From Willaertia magna (lineage: Eukaryota; Heterolobosea; Eutetramitea; Acrasida; Naegleriidae), in NCBI GenBank assembly GCA_902984215.1, contig CADWAF010004402.1, positions 1 to 19,222 of the forward strand: a stretch of 19,222 bases of DNA. Direction: 5' to 3'. The stretch's first letter is position 1. Each line of letters opens with the position of its first letter. The translations under genes and the position numbers were made by a program. The notes below the pieces were generated by a model. It was not told the DNA's origin, searched no databases, and saw nothing but the letters and a program-made list of their open reading frames with translations. Below, piece after piece: positions 1-10,111 of the stretch.

Positions 1-181
1 CGAAAGACTAGGAAATGTCTCTCTGCAACAAAATTACGCTGCTGTTCCCAAAATGTTCGTTTAAAGGGACAAGTGATCATGTATCCAAATTGAGCTCATT
101 TTCATGAGTGATGTTGACTTTTTATGGTAGACACTTGATAAAATTTCCTTTTGTAGCCCACAAACCAAACTCCCCGTGCGT
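1..181. other. 3' flank of cyclase copy 1, no gene identified
   Basis: This stretch lies downstream of the minus-strand cyclase stop. Its base composition, about 39% G+C by hand count, is richer than the other intergenic DNA here. The plus strand has a 30-codon open frame starting with ATG at 15, but it resembles nothing I know and has no supporting context. Unlike most genes in the window, the cyclase has no AATAAA close behind its stop on this side. The 3' flank of the second cyclase copy does not resemble this one. Confidence 0.5.
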
Positions 182-1547
182 TCACATTGATGAAACCGAC
201 TGTATTACATTTACATTCTCGTCATCACTACTGTCAATGGTATTAACAATAGATTTGCTAACAGAAACAATAGCTGTAGAATGATGTTTTGAATCTAACA
301 TATAAGTTGTTGTCAAACCTTTTCCCTTTACATTAACCTTCCTTTCTTCAAATTTATAACCCAAATCATAAACTCTTTCATAAGTACTTCTGCTTATTTG
401 TATTCTTCCAGGTTCAGAAGTTGATTCCATTCTTGAGGCAACATTAACTGCATCACCCCATAAATCAAAAGCAAATTTCTTCTTTCCAATAACACCTGCA
501 ACTACACTGCCAGTATTTAAACCTATCCTTACATTTATTTGTGGACTAAGCTCATCATTGGTTACTGCTTTTGTGTTGTGATCAAACAAAACTTTAAACA
601 CTGCCATAGAGAACTTTAATGCTCTTTCTGGATGGTCTGATTGTCCCCATCCCACTGCAAAATAAGCGTCACCAATTGTTTTAATCTTTTCTAAATCATA
701 AACTTCTGTGAGATCATCAAATCCATTGACAATAGAATTCAACTTTTCTACAAGGTCACTTGGAGTCAATCCAGAACTCAAACTTGTGAAACCAACCATA
801 TCTACGAATGTTATTTAAAATTAATTAATAAAAGGCTAATAACTTACCAGAAAAGAAGCATGTACAATCGCTGTATTTTTCTGCAATAAAAGATTCCCCA
901 ATTTTCAATTGTTGTGCAATGTGCACTGGGAAAATATTTAATAATAAATTTTCAGATTTCTTTTTCTCTTCCTCCAGTAAAATGTTTTGTTTTTTTTCTT
1001 GAATATTATTTCCTTGTAAAAAACTAATATCTTTAATTTTTGTAAAATATAAAACATCACTATTAAAAAATTCAGAACCTAAACCTAATGCACCACTAGA
1101 ATTATTTCCAATGCAATAAATAAAATTTTCTTTTGTTACAATAAAAACTTTATTTCCATAATTTCTAATAAATTTAAAATTTAATAAATTTCTAATTGGA
1201 TTAAATTTTTTAAAAGTATAATTACTGTAAAGTCTATTTATTTCTCCTGAATAATAAAAATCATTAAATTTATTTACAATAATTGTAAAACTAGTACCGC
1301 AAACAATATATTTAATTTTTCCAATATTATAATTAAGTTTTTCCATTGTATATAAATAAGTATTTGTACCATTACCTAATTTTCCAGAACAATTATCTCC
1401 ATACACAAAAATATTATTTTTTTTTGTAACAATAAAGAAAGAATTTGCTTCATAATTTATGTAATCAATTAACTCTGTTTTAAGATCATTATGTAAATTT
1501 AAAGGTGATGAAATATTTCCTTCATCACCAATTTCAATTAGTTGCAT
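182..1547 (-). CDS. Adenylate cyclase, class III, with short RCC1-like N-terminus (copy 1)
   Basis: Two exons, 1547-848 and 801-182, give 439 aa. The protein probably converts ATP to cAMP as a soluble homodimer. Residues about 44-157 hold poor RCC1-type repeats with the typical G-D/N-N...G-x-L-G pattern at about 50-60 and 146-157. A Lys/Glu-rich helix at about 184-215 leads into the catalytic domain, as is usual for the linker before class III cyclase domains. Catalytic residues are visible: metal-binding Asp234 (split by the intron, in DMVGF) and Asp278 (TIGDAY), adenine-selecting Lys274 and Asp346, and transition-state Asn353 and Arg357. Lys and Asp at the selectivity positions indicate ATP rather than GTP. 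The start is the first ATG of the frame, preceded by an A-rich run; the open frame extends upstream to 1628 but only from GTG. The RCC1 part has about three repeats instead of seven, so it is unlikely to form a normal propeller. The tail stops five codons before that of copy 2. Confidence 0.9.
269..957. repeat. Left copy of the dispersed cyclase-module direct repeat
   Basis: This segment matches 18538-19222 in the same orientation. By eye the two differ by eight substitutions and a 4-bp indel. The match continues to the window edge on the right, so its true length is unknown. Confidence 0.93.
802..847 (-). other. Spliceosomal intron of cyclase copy 1 (46 bp)
   Basis: The donor GTAAGT and acceptor TCGTAG are clear on the minus strand. 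Splicing is phase 1 and rebuilds the GAT codon of the catalytic metal-binding Asp in the DMVGFT motif. Reading through the intron gives a stop within eight codons. The intron is identical to that of copy 2 except for four extra bases. Confidence 0.95.
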
Positions 1548-1868
1548 TTTTTTATTTTTGTGAAATTTTTTTGTGCGAGAATACGCTGCGATCAAGTTTT
1601 TACAAAAACTTTTAGGTATCACGGTCACTGATAATTAGTTCGTTGAGTTTACAAAACAACGAGCGAACAATAAAACAATAATTTGATAAAGTTTAAATTA
1701 TATGATATGGCAAAACTCTTTAAACTTTTAAAAAATAATTTGTTTATATAAAGTTTTAATTTTAAAGACTCGAAATTTTTGAAATTACCAGACGAGGTTA
1801 AAAAGCCTAGTTTTGTAAATATCAATTTAAAAAATTTATTGTAATCTCTCTTTCAAAAAGTAGTTGAT
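1548..1868. other. AT-rich spacer between P5CS stop and cyclase start
   Basis: This 321-bp region is the upstream region of cyclase copy 1 and the 3' flank of P5CS, both on the minus strand. It holds an AATAAA on the minus strand at 1835-1840, 28 nt past the P5CS stop, which is a plausible polyadenylation signal. A small inverted repeat (TCGTTG/CAACGA, 11-nt loop) spans 1640-1662. No tRNA or further gene was seen. The frame of the cyclase stays open to 1628, but without an ATG. Confidence 0.6.
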
Positions 1869-4297
1869 TTAATGCAAATATCTCTTACAACCATTTTCAG
1901 AGTATTCCTTTACTAAATCACAATCTTTAGATGTTAAAATCCATTTAGTAGTTAAGAGTCCTTCCATTCCAACAGGTCCTCTTGCATGAATTCTTCCAGT
2001 TGAGATACCAACTTCTGCGCCTAACCCAAATCTAAAACCATCTGCAAATCTTGTAGAACAATTATAAAACACGCAAGCAGAATCAATACTCTTCAAAAAC
2101 TTTTGAGTTGTTTCTTCACATTCACTTACAATACAATCTGTGTGATGTGAACCATAATGATTAATATGGCTAATTGCCTCATTGTCATTTTCAACAAAAT
2201 GAACTGTCAAACCACAATTTCCATATTCTGTAGTAAATAATTTATCGTCGTCATCTTCACTCAAATCGACAGCAACTCCTAAATTTTTGAGTTCATTACC
2301 AGTTTTTTGATTTGCAAATAATTGAATTTCTGTTGTTTGAGTTACTTCCAATAATAATTCTTTTGTGTACTTAAAATTCTTATTAATTAATAAAGTTTCA
2401 ACAGAATTACAAGCAGCTGGATAATCCGTTTTAGCATCAATCACAATTTTCTTTGCCTTTTCCAAATCTGCATCTTTATCTATATAAACGTGACAAATCC
2501 CTTCAGCGTGACCAAGAACTGGAATTTTTGTATTTTGTTGGATATATTTAACTAATGAACCACTACCACGTGGGATAACAAGATCAATAAATTCATTCAT
2601 CTTTAATAATTCTGAAATTTCCTTTCTATCTTCTACTAAACCAACAGAGTTTGAAATTAAATTATTTCCAGTTACTTTAGTGATGGAATCTGTAATTATT
2701 TTGTGTAATATTCTATTAGAATAAGTAGCTTCTTTTCCTCCCTTCATTAAAACACCATTTCCAGTTTTAATGGTTAATGCTGCTATTTGTGGTAATACAT
2801 CAGGTCTTGATTCAAAGATAATTAAAAGTACACCGATAGGTACTGTTATTTGTTGTAAGAATAATGTTTCTGAAATATTTGATTGACGAACGACATTTCC
2901 AATAGGTTCTGACATTTCTGAAATTTGTAAAATACCTTTAGATAATGTTTCAATCTTGTCAGATGTTAATTTTAATCTTTTAATTAACGGACCTTCAACA
3001 TTCATTTCTTTAGCTTTAATTAAATCCTTTTCATTTTCATTAATAATTTCTCCTTTTCTATTTAATAATTCTTGAGCTAAAGTTCTTAAAATCTCACTTC
3101 TCTTTTCTGTTGTCAATAACGCCAACTGTCTTGAAGCTGCTCTAGCTGATTCAGCCATCTTTGCAGTTTGTTGTTGTGGCGCAATGTCAACCTCTTTTTC
3201 ACTATCTTCTACATTTTCATCATTCTCTTCTTGAGTTGTTGTTGCAACAAATAAAGTACCAATCTCTTCTCCATTAATAACTCTTGATATTGGTGATTGA
3301 ATCTTACCTGAAGATATCACGACAGCATTTACGGAATGGCTAACGGCAAATAGTGCAGAATCAATTTTGGCCATCATACCACCAGTACCTCCAATACTAC
3401 CCTCTTTACCACATTCATATTTAGTTGCAACTTGTTGATCTAAAACGAAGGTTGGAATAACATTGTTAGGACCTTCACTTCCAGGAGGTTTTTCAAATAA
3501 ACCATCAACATCTGTCAATAAAATTAATAAATCAGCTTCTAATTCACTTGCTACAATTGAAGCTAATGCATCATTATTTGAAAAGATATCACCTGACGCA
3601 ATTTTTGATGTAGTAGACATTTCAGAACTTGGTAATTCATTTTGATCTAATAATGTTGTAGATAATGTTGGTGGAGAAGTAGATACAGAACCAGTTGACC
3701 ACTTTGTTGATTTATCAATTTTACCGTTAAATACCTTAAATCTATGGTCGTCTGTTAGATTTCTTCCACTCTTAACACTAACTACATCATTTTCATTAAT
3801 AATTGGTACAACACCTAAACTCATCATATGTTCTAATGTTTCCTTAACACTTTCTCTATTTTCAAATGTCTCAAAATCATGTCCTGTCAATAAAATTTGA
3901 CTACACAAAACATTCTTTTGTGAAAATAAAATGTCATATAAACTCATTAAATTTGATTGACCACAAGCTGCAAATGCTCTCTTTTCGTTTTTCAAACCAC
4001 TTACAGTTGTAGAATTAATTAATTCTTGTTTTTGTTTTAATTTTCTTCTTCCAATCCAAGTGGAACCACTTGAAACTAAAGCAACTTGTTTTCCCTCTTG
4101 AATTAAATCACATATTTCTTCAACTAGATGACCGACTCTGCCTTTTATATTGTTATTATTTATGTGGTTTAATAAATAATATTAAGTAATTTAAATATCT
4201 TACCCAAAGCAATAGTTCCATCCATTCTAGTTAGGACACTTGTCCCTACTTTTATGACAATTTTCTTTGCATTTTGTAAATCTTGACGTGTAACCAT
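1869..4297 (-). CDS. P5CS: Delta-1-pyrroline-5-carboxylate synthase (glutamate 5-kinase + gamma-glutamyl phosphate reductase)
   Basis: Exons 4297-4204 and 4141-1869 give 788 aa, close to the roughly 720-795 aa of plant and animal P5CS. The enzyme phosphorylates glutamate and reduces the product with NADPH to glutamate semialdehyde, which cyclises to P5C, the proline (and, in animals, ornithine) precursor. The kinase half has the KVGTSVLTR phosphate loop at 16-24, INEND at 146-150, NNDALA near 220 and a GTGGM motif near 283. An acidic linker at about 332-356 joins it to the reductase half (358-788), which has ESRPDVLPQIAAL, VIPRGSGSL and the catalytic Cys609 in DYPAACNS. The ATG at 4297 is supported because the short first exon supplies the conserved kinase N-terminus. 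There is no mitochondrial targeting extension, so a cytosolic enzyme is likely. A Ser/Thr-rich stretch at about 175-215 looks like an insertion in the kinase domain. All expected motifs are intact. Confidence 0.97.
4142..4203 (-). other. Spliceosomal intron of P5CS (62 bp)
   Basis: The donor is GTAAGA and the acceptor ATAAAAG, phase 1. The join recreates ALGRVGHLVE, the expected continuation of the kinase N-terminus. A nearby AG four bases further on would break the frame, so the acceptor at 4142-4143 is preferred. Confidence 0.9.
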
Positions 4298-4696
4298 TAG
4301 TCTCTTTTCTTTCTTCACAAAAACTTTCTAATTTTCTTAGCCTCTTTAAGCGTTTAAAAAAATTACTATTAAATAAAATTAATTAAAATAGGAGTGACAA
4401 TATTAACAACAAAAAAACCTGTTAGTTGGGGTTATTATTTGTTTGTTTTTTTTGAAAATTTGCTATTTGCTCTACACATTACAACACTCTATTTGTGTAG
4501 GAATTAAACATGCGGTTGAGGTTTTTTGGTATCTTGTGAGGTTATGAAATTTCCAATTTCTTCTTCCTTAGAACTAGTAAACTTTTAAATTTAATTTTCT
4601 ATAAAGTTGCCATGAGAATCGAAAAAGAAGTAAATGAAACTAAATTTACAAAAGGAATATTTTGGGAAAAATAGAAATTTATAGTGATTTTCTCCA

Positions 4697-4716
4697 TTTT
4701 GTGATGATTCACAAAA
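4697..4716. repeat. Short perfect inverted repeat in the divergent promoter region
   Basis: The arms TTTTGTGA and TCACAAAA pair perfectly over 8 bp around a TGAT loop. It could be a palindromic regulator site. Equally, it could be chance in AT-rich DNA, since no second copy was noticed in the window. Confidence 0.35.
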
Positions 4717-5106
4717 ATAAATTTTCTGTAGTCCATTGAAAATTATTGTCTAATTTTTTAATGTTACGGTTGTTATTATTTCATGATCTATTGGGGTGCA
4801 ATATAAACAGTGACACTAAGTATTTCGATGTAATCTCCTCGGAATCAATTGAGACATTTTTTATGTACTTTTCCGGAACATGATGCATTTCGATTATAAC
4901 CAAAACCTAGATTTCTTATGCCTCAGTTTTTCTGCGTTTGGAGAAGAATACCAACACAACGGAATTAAAGTTTATTTAAATATTGTTTCATACTGGCATA
5001 ATGCTCTATTTATCAGTGCAAAATCTTCAACTGAATAAAAGCAAAATGCAAAAATTTTAGTTTTTGAATTCGCCTCTCATTGTTGCTGTTTTGCAATTCA
5101 ATTTAA

Positions 5107-5116
5107 TCCCGCCAAA
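5107..5116 (-). promoter_or_regulatory. E2F-like motif just upstream of the HIR3/CABIN1 homologue
   Basis: Read on the minus strand this is TTTGGCGGGA, matching the E2F/DP consensus TTTSSCGS. It lies six bases before the ATG at 5122. I noticed no other CCCGCC core in the intergenic DNA. E2F sites commonly drive S-phase genes, which would fit a histone chaperone, but the function here is inference from one motif. Confidence 0.35.
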
Positions 5117-5121
5117 AAAAA

Positions 5122-8100
5122 ATGAGCAAAAAAGAAAAGTTAAAAAGTAGATTCAAGGCTGAACGAAGTTTGGCATCATTTCTAAATAGTTCAAATGAAA
5201 AGAATGAAAAGATATCAACGGAAAAAGAAGAAGCAATAGCTAAATCTTTATATAATCATGCTCTTTCATATCAATCATTTGGATATTATGACAAAGCTTT
5301 AGATAATTATAAACAATTAATGGAAAGAGAATTAGTTCGGAATGCACTTGTTGAATCAAATAACATGTTTATTGACACTCTTAATCCTACCGGAGGTATT
5401 GATTATGTTGGACAAAATTCTTCCCAAAAACTATTTTCTAATCTGTTTCTCTACCTTAAATATTTGTCACTTAAAAACATGGGAAAAATTTATCAGTTAC
5501 AAAAGAATTATGATTTTTCTTCTATATGTTATTCTAAAGCACTCTTAATTGATAATACTGATTCTACAGTTTGGTTTGAATATTCAGTATCTTGTTTTGA
5601 GAAAGGTGACTATAATATGGCTCGTTTCTCTCTAGAAAAAACATTATCTGTAAATCCAAACCATCCTTTAGCTATTTTATTATTAATGGAACTGTTATAT
5701 ATTATTGGAGATGTAGAGGAAAGTTCAAAAGTTGCAAAACAAGTATTAGACAAAAATGAAAATAATGAGCTTGCAAATTTTATATTTTCCGAAGCTAATC
5801 CAAACCCTTTTAATTTACTGTATTTTAATCAAAATAAGAATTTACCTTTGAATTCAAATTTAAAACTATTAGACCAGAAAGCTGAGAGTTTTGTTCCTGA
5901 CCAAAATAATGAGACATTTAAAAAAAAGATAAAGCTTTTAATAACAGAAGTAGATTGGAAGAGTGTTTGTCTAAAACTATTATCTTCACATCAAACTTTA
6001 TTACAACACAACACATTTGACTGTGACGTTTATGTTTCTTTTGTAGATGAAGGAAATGAAGTTACACAACAACAAGTGAGCGACATTGTACAAAAGAACG
6101 AAGATAATAATAAACAAAATGGAGAAGATACAGATACTGATGTTGAGATAGTAGATGAAGTACCAAAGGCAATAGGAAAGAGAGTACGTAGGACTGCTAA
6201 GCCAACAACACAAGGAATTAAGAGAAGGAAATATGTATATTTTTCTTCTGCTGATGTGTTAATAGAACTAGGAGGAATAGACACAAGTATATTTCAACAA
6301 GACATTGAAGTAGAAGATAATTCTATTAGTAAATACCAATGTAAAGAAGAAAATTTACCACCTCTTGGAGATTTAGGCCAACTAAGACAATTGCTAACTA
6401 TTTTAGATAAAAAAACAATTAAACTTATGGAACTGTTTAAAATATTTGTACATGTATTATGCGAAGATTACTGGAAATTTAAATGGCCTGATAAGTTATC
6501 AGATATAGTTTGTCACATGATATCAATTTTGACTAAGTTTAACATTGAAGTTTCTTTTGCTTGTAGATTGTTCTTAGCTGAGGTGGTTTTTAGTAAATTT
6601 GAGATTGATAAAGATAAAACACATTATTTAATTTTTGCAAGGAAGAATCTTAACAAACTAAATCAATATATAGTTTGTGGAAAGAGAGATGAAATTAAAC
6701 TCTCAAAGCCTTTGATAATTCGTTTCTTATGGATTAAGGGATGTATTGACCAAAGAAATGGTAATTCAATTTCAGCTAAGAAATGGATTGAAGAGGGGCT
6801 TGGAATAATAGAAGAAAGTATTATATTACCAAATTGCTATGCCAATAATTTAATAACTTTAGAAACTCTTTCTGAAAAATTGAATGAATTAACGTTAAAC
6901 AAAACGATAGAGGTAATGGGTAAATTAGTTTCCCAAAGTCAATACATACAAGCGCTTTATTACATGGAAAAAGACTTTTTAAAACATGTTCCAAAGGGAA
7001 TGGAATTAGCCCTTAGAGACTTATTATTTAATATTTTAAGAAATTGTGATGATTTTGAATCCGTAGATACTGAAAAATTTATTCTTATTATTGACTTTAT
7101 TTTTTCAGGGTTGACTGAGCAAACTATCGAACACAAAACAACACTCAAATCTTTAAAGTTAATTATACCTAAAATATTTAAATATACTTCTCATATTCCT
7201 TCACTAAATCAGCTACCTCAATCAATGAAGATTGCTGCAAAATTAACTATAATTTACAACAGGTTAGTATCTAAGAAAAGCTCAGATATTGATGATAGTG
7301 AATTGATGGCTAGAATATTTATTTTATTTTATAGATTCGCTGTGATAAAAGGAGATTTATTTAAGAAAAGATTTTTTGCTTTTTGTTTGGACAAATTTTT
7401 AGAATCTTCTAAGAAACGTTATAAATTTTTCTTTAAATTTTTGATAAACGAATTATATAACCTTTACAATAGTTTATACAGTCAAGGAGAGTCAAAAGAC
7501 AAAATGTTATACTACTCAGTTCATGACTTGCTGGCCACAGTTTTTTACTTGTACTATAATGTCAAAATAAGCGCCACTTTTACTTTTGATGAAACAAAGA
7601 TTAAATCTCATTTTGAAGACGCCCCTCAAGATATTGAATCGAGTAAAGAAGCTTGCAGTATTATCTTCAAAATTACTTCTCCTAACTGGGGAACCAACAT
7701 AAGAGCAAGTGCTTTAGTTAGAAAGGATGAACAAAAAATATTAACATTGGTTTACAATGCGTTCAGAGACTTACCAAATGAGGCATTATTGATGAAACAA
7801 GAAATATTAAGGCTAATAGATGAATTAGATCCTTTTTCCAATCCAAATATAGACTTTCCTTCATCTGTTATTACAGGAGAATACAGAGATGTTTATGAAA
7901 ATGCATATTATTACCTAGGTGAATACATTCACTCAAACATAAAGTATGAAACTTTAGAAGCAGTTCCTCCTCCAATTTTGAAAGATAAAACATCTGTAGA
8001 GTACACCCAATCTATTTATATGTTAGAAAAAGCACTTTGTTGTAAACCTAATTCATTTGCTTGTTGGTTATCTCTAGCAGAAAAGTATGAAAAATTATTG

Positions 8101-10002
8101 ATGTGTTTACGAGATCTAATTGATGTTATTTATTATGTGGAAAATGTACCTAAGGATAAGCAAGCAAGAGAACATTTAAGACTTGGTGAAACTCCTGATT
8201 ATATTTCTGATCTTAAAATTATTTCTTACAGAGCCCTTAGAACTTTTTATATTGCTTCCAAGTTGACCGATGAACCTATCGAACTGAGTAAGATTTATTA
8301 TAAAATTGGTTCAATTTTATATGGAGAAATAGACCTTAGAACAAAGTATTTAGATGAAGATCAAATATTTAGTGAACAAATGTCAGTAGTTGGAAATACA
8401 TGTTTTGATTACCTCGAAAAAGGCTCAAAATTAGCTCCAACAGATTTTAAATTCCCGTTTTTAATGGCCAGAGTTAGACATAAATTGCAAGCTGGTCCAG
8501 AAGAATACTTGCCATTGTATAAGAAAAGTCTTCAATTATCTAAAGAATCAGAAATGATTGCCTGTTATTTCAATTTGGCAAGATATTACATATTGCAAAG
8601 AACTTGCGCAGAAAAATCATTACCAAACGAAAGAAAAGAAATTGAAGATTATATAATTAAGAATGATGTTGAAATTCCTCAAAAAGTTTCTCAAAAGAAA
8701 GGTGGACAAGACCCTTACTTCATAAAGTGTCCAACCAATATAGATGAATGCCCTATCAAAAATCCTAAAGCAAATGTAGAAGTTTGGAAGAGTGTGTTAA
8801 ATACATTTACAGTCATTCTTAAACGAAGTCCATACTCTCATAAAGCTCTTTATGGATATGCACTTTGTGTGTCAGCTAAAGAAAGTCCTTGGGTTAATTC
8901 AGAAATTGCTGAAAAAGTATTAACAGCTATCTTCAAAAAGAAAACCACACATAAGAAGCCAGACTCTTTGGACATACGATTGTGGATAGATGAATCAGAA
9001 ATGTAAGTTTTTTTTATTGTAATATATTAATCTTAACTATTTATTTATTTTAATAGCTTAAAACTTCACCAACGTAGTTATCGTAGATGGAAAGAGAAAT
9101 GCTTTAGACTTTACATGCTATTGTTATTCAAAAATCAAAATATTGAAGATTATCTTGCCTTATGTACTTGGTTTAGATCAAGTGAAGACCATACTCTACT
9201 TGACTGTCACAATGACTGTATTAGGAAGTTATATAAATTATTTATTTTAGAAAATACATCTAAGCATGAACATTATGTAAAATATTTAATTCAAGCATAT
9301 GTTTATGTTTCTGATAAAAATTGGACATTATTGTATGAAGATGATGAAATAGCCAATTCGACTCAAAAAATTAGAAAGAAATTCTTTCGTTTATTACTTA
9401 ATGTTGAGGAAATTAGTAAACTTTTACCTCAACCAACAAAAGCTTCAAGTGAACAGAATGTATTTGCATGTGCTGAATATTTTGAAAAGAAATATGGTAT
9501 TGAACTAATAAAGTTACCAAAGCGAAGGAAGAAAACTAAAGAAACTTTAGAGAGCAAAAAAGAAGAAAAGAAAGAAGAAAAAGAAAATGGAGAGGAAGGC
9601 AATGAGAAAAAAGAGAAAAAAACAAAGAAAGAAACAAAAACTTTGAAATTTATTAATGTACAACACCAGTCAACCAATGTTGCCCCAATATCAACAACAC
9701 CAATAGAAGAAAGCAAAAAGAAAATTAGTAAAAGTCAAACAGAAACAAATTCAAAGCCTATCCAATTTCATTTATATTCAGGACCTCCCCCTGTGAAATC
9801 AAAGACTAAGACTACCAGTTCGACCCCTCAACAAGAAACAGAAGTGCAACAACCCCAACAACCTACTAATTTTGTGTTTGGAGGAGTAGATCCGTCAAAT
9901 GCACAAACAATAACTACACAACTATCTCCAAGACCAATTTTTAAAGTACCCTTATCTAGATCAGAAGAAGTAATAAGCATAAGCAGCGACGAAGAAAAAT
10001 AA
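5122..10002 (+). CDS. CABIN1: HIR3/CABIN1 homologue, TPR subunit of the HIRA histone-chaperone complex
   Basis: Exons 5122-9002 and 9057-10002 give 1608 aa. Family members scaffold the HIRA/UBN/CABIN1 complex, which deposits H3.3-H4 independently of replication. The call rests on motifs that are colinear with human CABIN1 as I know it: an N-terminal TPR (37-71), LKYLSLKNM (112-120), DNTDSTVW (144-151), MARFSLEKTL then NPNHP (about 166-182), a Trp-containing helix near 278, and a basic KRVRRTAK patch near 353. A second TPR-like block occupies about 930-1180, followed by the late block ending in RSYRRWKEK just after the splice junction. The C-terminus is a Lys/Glu-rich low-complexity tail (about 1447-1490, a likely nuclear signal), a Pro/Gln/Thr stretch, and a terminal VISISSDEE that resembles a SUMO-interacting motif. 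The start is an ATG after nine A residues. The stop codon lies inside an AATAAA. Other TPR proteins such as CTR9 or TFIIIC subunits fit the pattern less well. Confidence 0.83.
9003..9056 (+). other. Spliceosomal intron of HIR3/CABIN1 homologue (54 bp)
   Basis: Donor GTAAGT and acceptor AATAG, phase 2, with a CTTAAC branch-like element about 22 nt before the acceptor. The split codon becomes ATC (Ile). Without splicing the frame hits TAA at once (9004-9006). Confidence 0.93.
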
Positions 10003-10003
10003 A
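9998..10003 (+). terminator. AATAAA polyadenylation-like signal overlapping the stop codon
   Basis: The TAA stop at 10000-10002 sits inside AATAAA. The next gene ends on the other strand at 10112, so the 3' UTR must be short or the two transcripts overlap. Confidence 0.5.
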
Positions 10004-10111
10004 TGGTTTTGAATTACAAATTTATTTAATTTACAAAAATTATTTCCTAATGTGATTCTTCATACATTTTCTATTTACAAAATCCTAGTACCAAGTCTGC
10101 AAAGTACGATT

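Larger units (their letters stand above)
4298..5121. promoter_or_regulatory. Divergent intergenic region between P5CS and HIR3/CABIN1 homologue
   Basis: This 824-bp AT-rich region separates two divergent genes and must carry both promoters. I see no ORF of useful length and no tRNA or rRNA signature. Visible small structures are a perfect 8-bp inverted repeat with a 4-nt loop at 4697-4716, a 7-bp repeat (CTACACA/TGTGTAG) at 4472-4500, and an E2F-like site next to the right-hand start codon, listed separately. No clear TATA box can be told apart from the general AT background. Confidence 0.6.

Noticed and set aside
1548..1628. Upstream extension of cyclase copy 1 by 27 codons.
   Set aside because: The extended frame begins with GTG, not ATG. 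The first ATG is at 1547 and has the A-rich context seen before most other starts here.
3463..3645. Open frame on the plus strand inside P5CS.
   Set aside because: It is antisense to the kinase domain, where all conserved motifs are read from the minus strand; it has no recognisable features.
4298..5121. Possible RNA gene in the large divergent gap, including a T-run similar to an Sm site near 4750.
   Set aside because: No cloverleaf, conserved box or stem supports a tRNA, snRNA or rRNA; T runs are common in this AT-rich DNA.
6001..6284. Two overlapping minus-strand frames within the CABIN1-like gene.
   Set aside because: They lie antisense to the acidic and basic segment of a well-supported coding exon, and their Ser/Ile/Leu-rich composition is typical of antisense AT-rich code.
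9429..9716. Minus-strand frame with long Phe/Ser runs.
   Set aside because: It is the reverse complement of the Lys/Glu-rich tail of the CABIN1-like protein, which turns AAG/GAA codons into Phe/Ser/Leu codons.
5122..10002. CTR9 or a TFIIIC TPR subunit as identity of the large TPR protein.
   Set aside because: The order of the N-terminal TPRs, the basic patch near 353 and the conserved late block match CABIN1/HIR3 better; dense arrays of canonical TPRs expected for CTR9 are missing.
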